Made by a program: the position numbers and the translations under genes | Shown here: in pieces, positions 59,181 to 64,000 of the stretch | Layout: each line of letters begins with the position of its first letter | Numbering within the stretch: the first letter of the stretch is position 1 | Source: Stereum hirsutum FP-91666 SS1 | Taxonomy: Eukaryota > Basidiomycota > Agaricomycetes > Russulales > Stereaceae | Length of the DNA: 64,000 nucleotides | Reading direction: 5' to 3' | Assembly (NCBI RefSeq): GCF_000264905.1 | Contig: NW_006763136.1 | Span: 291,934 to 355,933, forward strand | The notes under the pieces: model-generated | What the model saw: the letters and a program-made list of their open reading frames with translations, nothing else | Databases searched by the model: none | Told to the model about the DNA's origin: nothing

Positions 59181-61736
59181 ATGGCGGACATGTCTTTGCT
59201 GTTCACTGGCTCCTCGCTTCTCCTATTATTGGCGTTCGTCAAGATCGCAGTAACTTACCTTCGTCGTCGGACGTTGAAAGACTTACAAGGTCCCCCGTCC
59301 ACTTCTTTCTGGCTCGGTACGTCTGAATCTTTTCATAAATTTCATTTGTGGTTATCTTCCTGCTCACCATGTGTGTCTATTGCTTTTTTCTCGTCGTTCG
59401 CTGTCTTAGGAAACGAGAAAGACACGAGGTACCAGAACGAAGTGGGCGACGTCGAATTCAAGTGGCTTCGCCAGTATGGAACAGCTTGGCGCTCGATGGG
59501 CATCATGGGCGTATGTTTCCCCCCTTAATGGTTGATGCTCTTGGGCTGTGGTCAACGTCGCGCACAAGGCTGGTGATGGTTTTACTCTCCATATCTAACG
59601 ATGTCGTTCATTTTGGACAGGAGGAATACCTTACACTCGCTGATCCCAAGGCCCTGCAATACGTCCTGCACACATCAGGATACCATTATTCCAAACGCAA
59701 GGATATAAGGGCAATCGTGCGGTTTATCACAGGCGACGGACTCGTTTGGACGGAGGGTGTGTAACTTATGGCCCTTCTTTCTTGTTGTCCTTGGGCTGAC
59801 TTAGGTCGACAATGTGGTCGTGTATGTGATCCCATTATCATAGGTGAGGACCATCGTCGCCACAGGAAGGTTATGAATCCTGCGTTCGATGCAGCACAAT
59901 TGAAAGGCTTTGCGACACTCTTCCATAGGGCTGCTGCCAAGGTATGTCATTGTTCGGCCCATTCTGTGACCTCTTGATTTTATGTATACGTACGAGTGTC
60001 CTCTGATGTGTTGTCATCCCATACATAGTTGATGCAGAAGTGGAAAGACGAGATGGCATCCGACCCCACCGGGTCTCCCACTATTGACATCACGAAATGG
60101 ATCTCTCGTATGACGCTCGATGTCATCGGTGAAGCGGGTTTCGATTACAATTTTGGTGCACTCGATAACACGAACAGTCCCCTCGCGGCCGTGTACAGAA
60201 ACCTCTTGTGAGTTGCATCCGTCCCTGCTACCCCAGACATTGACTTATCATATTGTCATAGCATCGATTCTACCCTCTACCCGTCCAAATTTGACACGGT
60301 CTTCAAAGCAACATGGTGCGTCCTTCCGGAGGCCCTCCTCCATGCCTTCCGCTACCTTCCAGGCCGTGAATACACCCGCTTCCGTCATTACCTTGACTAT
60401 GTGAGAGGCGCAGCCAAGGAACTTGTCGAGAAGAGCGAGGGGACAGGTAATGGGAAGGATATCATTAGTATTCTTCTTAGGGCAAATAAGTCCGAGAACC
60501 CAAAGACGAAGCTATCGGATCGAGAGGTTGTCGATCAAGTTTGTGAGTCTGACGCCCAACCGCTTTGTGCTGCGTTTTTTGAGCTCTACGTTCCACGGAC
60601 GAGATTTGCTGACGCGTCATCACCCCAATAGCGACTCTGTTGCTGGCAGGCCACGATACCACAGCGGTATCTATCACATGGCTTCTGTGGGAGCTGGCCA
60701 AACATCCCGAGTACCAGGTCCAGATTCGCGGGGAGCTATCTGTCGCCAGGGCAGAGGCCACCGCTCGCGGCGATCGTGATTTCAGCACAACCGACCTCGA
60801 AGTCTTGCCCATGTTTCAGGCCGTTTTGAAGGTATGCACCATACATATTTCATCTTTCCTTGAGAGGTCATAGGCACTTGATACAGCTTTGGTCTGAATT
60901 TTAGGAAGGCATGCGGTTGCATCCAATTGTCTGGAATCTGGGTCGCACAGCTGGTAGAGACGACGTAATTCCTCTGGCGTATCCCATCACTACAAAGTCT
61001 GGGGAGCAAATCTCCGCGATACCTATCAGTAAAGGCCAAAACATCCAGATCCCGATTTGTGCCTACAATAGGTGGGTCCTCTTGAAGCTCTCTGCCATAA
61101 CACTCACAGAATGTCTCAGGACTGACTTGAACTATTCTCATGTCATTTCATAATGTAGGATTCCGCAAGTGTGGGGCGAAGATGCGGATGCGTTCAGGCC
61201 CGAAAGGTTCCTTGAGAAGGATAAGGATAGCCAGGTGTCGGTCGGCATGTATGCGAACTTGTGAGTTTCTTAGTCTCGACGGAATAAAGGTAGTTCGACT
61301 GACGATGGTATACCGTAGGATGAACTTTTGTAAGTGTACACATTTGCTTGTTATTGAATAGTATCTGATTTCTCTGTAGCCGCTGGCCTCCGCGCATGCA
61401 TCGGGTAAGCCCAATTTTCTGAAAATGAGTCGAAGGTCATATTTGCTTACGCCACCACACTTCGTGCACTGACGTTTAACTCGCCAGCTGGAGATTCTCG
61501 TAAGTCACTCATATATGATTAAACCTGCACACGCTTATGTTGTTGGACGTCCCGACAGCGTCCTTGAGATGCAGGCCATGATCGCCGACCTTATCGAGAA
61601 CTTTGAGTTCGCCCTGCCAGACAACGCCAAGGAAATGGTGATCTTGCGAAAGCCTACGGGAATCATGATGCCTATGGTTAAGGATCATCCAGAACTTGGA
61701 GGTTGGATGGGGCTGAAGGTGACGAGCGTGCGGTGA
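59181..61736 (+). CDS. Cytochrome P450, copy 3 (intact)
   Basis: 541 aa, 13 exons: 59181-59316, 59410-59510, 59621-59756, 59844-59941, 60029-60207, 60262-60542, 60632-60831, 60905-61071, 61159-61260, 61319-61329, 61380-61404, 61488-61499, 61559-61736. Every intron is at the same place and phase as in copy 1, including the 11-, 25- and 12-nt haem exons. Anchor MADMSLLFTGSSLLLLLAFV; I-helix AGHDTT (about 316-321); EGMR (378-381); PERF (447-450); haem Cys477 in FSAGLRACIG. No stop or frame break. It differs from copy 1 at several substrate-region sites (for example CVLPEALLHAF for RYLPEPILHLF), so specificity may have shifted. It lies on the opposite strand from the other two, without an LCB1 neighbour. 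Confidence 0.93.
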
Positions 61737-62436
61737 GAACGTTTCCTCAGAGTAAGATGGTGTAAGGAAACTGTCGTGGCTCGTTGGTGAACAATTCGAT
61801 GGGACATACTGGTAGATAGTCCAGGCACGCGTTAATGTAAATGTACACATCAAAGAGAGTGAATGATTTCGATGAATGTGATATTAGTATCGCACGAATG
61901 CATCGGCTGCATGTTGAAGATCAAACGGGCACAAGTACCAAGGCGGCAGTTGGCCCTGCCTTGTGTCCACAGTGACAATTGGTGGCAGCGAATATTGAGT
62001 ACGCAGGGTGAACATAGACGCACAGAATTGTGGGCTTCCGTCCTCCAGCACGTATGCCCGTAGATGAACGGACATTGAAGAATTCGGAGCAACCAGCGCT
62101 GATTGAGGGCTACCTTCAGTGGCGCGCCGTCCTCCACAAAGTTCCGGATTGGGCCGACTCGGAGGGCAGCTGTTGGCGCAATTTTCAGCAGCTCTTCGAC
62201 TTCGTGGTCTTCTGGTGCACTTTTACTGCTTCCAGACTGATCTTTGTCTGTTTTGACGGAGTAGAAGCCATTGTTTCCCTTCTGCTGCCTCATCATTTTA
62301 TTTTTTACGTGTGACCATTCGTGGACCGTGGTTCAGAGAGATGTAGCGCAGTCTGGCTGCCCTCGTATGTATGCATTCCCACATCATCGGCAACACTCAA
62401 CAGAGCGAAGTCAGCGGAAGAATCGAGCAAATGAGA
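61737..62436. other. Intergenic region between P450 copy 3 and the SANT gene
   Basis: 700 bases. A 148-codon minus-strand frame (61850-62296) is open, but lacks a recognisable domain; see rejected items. It should include both 3' UTRs, since the flanking genes converge. Confidence 0.45.
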
Positions 62437-63959
62437 TCAATCCATGGGGACCAATGCTGTCCCCGCGCCGTTCGCCTTTAGATCCACACCGAACCTCTTT
62501 AACTTCTCGAAATACTTCTGCACGCGACTGGCCACCTGTCTTGGCGTCCGTCTCCCATTCATTGCTTTTGAGATTTTGGACCAACTAAAAAATCGTGAAA
62601 ATTGATGATTAGTTGGTGCCAACGGGATACAGAGATACAAGAAATGAAAGGCGTAGGATGAGAGTGGGGAAACAGATGGGCGTGACGAAATGAAAAACGT
62701 ACCGATTCTTCTCCCCGTCCGGGATCTCCTGTAACAATCTCTCTAAGAGATGCTGCTCCTCGACACTCCACGCTTGTTTATACGTCTCATTCCGCGGTTT
62801 ACCGTTCTTCGTCTTGCTCTTTTCGCTACCCGCCACCATCATCTCGTCTCCATCATCATCTTGTTCGACCTCCCCATCCGAAGCATCAGAGTCACCGAGA
62901 GCGGAGGTGGGCGTTGGTGCAGACATAGACAAAGAGGAAATAATAGTGGTGGACGCCTTCACTTTGGATCGTTTTGAAGGACGGGTATCGTGCTGTGGTA
63001 AAGGAGATGAAGGCCGCCGTTTTGATGTCGTGCTCGATTTAAATTTCGACTTCGAGGGGACTGAGGCTGGCGATGTTTCCTGCTTTACTTTCAGCGTAAC
63101 TCTTCTTCCGCTCGTCCTGGAACCTTTCGTGATGTTCGAAGCCACCGCTACGCCCTTACTAGATGAAGACGCCACACCACTCCCAGACCCTCCACTTACA
63201 GCCAGACCATTCATGGAGATATCTACCTCCGCACTCTCGTCCTCTAAATCTCGCCTCACAAACACTCCACTCTCCTCTCCTCCCTGTCTGCCAGCCGCTC
63301 CAAGCCTACTAGCCTTCGGCAATGTCAAACCTCCCTCCCCTATCCTCCTCTTCCTCAACTCTCGAATCTTAGCCCTCTCTTGTTCTTTCGTTCGTCGTTC
63401 TTCTCTTATACGACGACGTTCGGCGCGCTCAGCCCTTCTGCGTTCACGTGCTTCCTCGTCTACGTCCTCGTCTTCGTCGGAGGAAGAGGAAGAGAGGGAC
63501 GAAGAGGACTCGTCGTCGGAGGGAGACTGTTGGAGGGCGGAGAGGAGAAGCGGGGAGTTAAGTACGGGGTCGAGGATCTTCACGCGCGCTTCGCGGACGA
63601 ATAGTTGGAGGGGTGAGAGTGGGAAGCGGTTGGGTTGGAGGTGTGACGTGACGTCCGAGTCGAAGTCGGAGGGCGGGAAAAGGGGTTGTGAGGAATGGGC
63701 GGCGTGTGCAGCGTTGAGAGTTGTGGTGAGGGTATGTAGAGGCGTCGGATCTAGGGAGTTTAGATGTGGAGTCAATGGTCAATTTATGAGCGTTTGAGGT
63801 ATGGCGAGGTGGAAGGGGCGAAAGTTCTTGTGAGATATAGGACGCGAAGGTGGGAGACGTACCAAACGTTTTGAAGAGGGGCCAGTCAATGTCCTTCGTA
63901 ATAGTATCAGCGACATTCAATTGTTCGCTGAGTTCAAGTACACCTTCGCCTTCGCACAA
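62437..63959 (-). CDS. SANT/Myb-domain protein, ZZZ3-like; 5' end at or beyond the window edge
   Basis: Partial gene, at least 430 aa visible. Exons read: 63863-63959 (LCEGEGVLELSEQLNVADTI), 62703-63750, 62437-62584; phases agree. The C-terminal SANT/Myb domain spans the last intron: YKQAWSVEEQHLLERLLQEI, then NRWSKISKAMNGRRTPRQVA and SRVQKYFEKLKRFGVDL. The TPRQVASRVQKYF helix is the signature shared with the animal ZZZ3 SANT domain, a chromatin reader in the ATAC acetyltransferase complex. Before it comes a long basic and acidic low-complexity region (SSSSSDEDEDVDEEARERRR). The first visible exon starts at an AG acceptor, so an upstream exon is expected beyond base 63961. Role in chromatin is inferred; no ZZ finger is visible. 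Confidence 0.8.
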
Positions 63960-64000
63960 CTAAGACCATGAATTCATTGGTGGTCAGTGAATGGACAAGG

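Noticed and set aside
61850..62296. 148-codon minus-strand frame with a charged helix (EDHEVEELLKIAPTAALRVG)
   Set aside because: No recognisable family, no upstream exon link, and it sits between converging 3' ends. Could be a small gene; unsupported from sequence alone.
62814..63797. 327-codon plus-strand frame rich in Ser, Leu and Arg
   Set aside because: It is the antisense shadow of the large exon of the SANT gene.
1..64000. CRISPR arrays, bacterial operons, biosynthetic backbone genes
   Set aside because: None seen; the DNA is eukaryotic and intron-rich, and the P450s have no adjacent synthase or cyclase gene in the window.

Overview
This window is nuclear DNA from a filamentous basidiomycete, most likely a mushroom-forming agaricomycete. 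The genes are cut by many short GT-AG introns of about 50-80 bp, some exons are only 3-17 nt, and two Clp1-like (clamp-cell regulator family) genes and tandem MYND-finger genes are present. There are no operons and no bacterial or organellar signatures. Coding models were built by hand from reading frames, splice signals and family alignment from memory; no search was run. Gene-poor stretches of 2-3 kb alternate with compact genes.

Left part (1-25 kb): a secreted GH51 arabinofuranosidase with 23 exons; the replication-fork protection protein Tof1/Timeless (1,244 aa); a bZIP transcription factor; a transaldolase-fold protein that seems to have lost the catalytic residues; and a PHO13-type HAD phosphatase. 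Middle (25-41 kb): a Clp1-like gene, a conserved protein of unknown function, a PBDC1-family gene, an intron-containing tRNA-Asp, a second and divergent Clp1-like gene on the other strand, a broken RNase D-like exonuclease gene, and two tandem MYND-finger genes. A 609-bp hAT-like MITE sits just upstream of the second MYND gene.

Right part (42-64 kb): a segmental duplication dominates. Block A (about 42.2-46.5 kb) holds an intact P450 and a broken 3' fragment of the serine palmitoyltransferase gene LCB1. Block B (about 48.9-52.6 kb and on into the full gene) holds a complete LCB1 and a P450 killed by several lesions. Each block has kept one of the two genes. One P450 lesion is a 46-bp near-perfect palindrome flanked by an 8-bp direct repeat. 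An F-box gene lies between the blocks. A third intact P450 with the same 13-exon layout lies on the opposite strand at 59-61.7 kb. LCB1 is divergent from a long low-complexity/coiled-coil protein gene. The window ends inside a ZZZ3-like SANT/Myb gene.

Functionally the window mixes housekeeping genes (sphingolipid synthesis, replication-fork stability, metabolite repair, tRNA) with accessory or fast-evolving ones (P450s, GH51, F-box, MYND, Clp1-like). The most notable points are the reciprocally decayed P450-LCB1 duplication, the palindromic insertion, the MITE, a candidate 3-nt microexon and the transaldolase-like putative pseudoenzyme.
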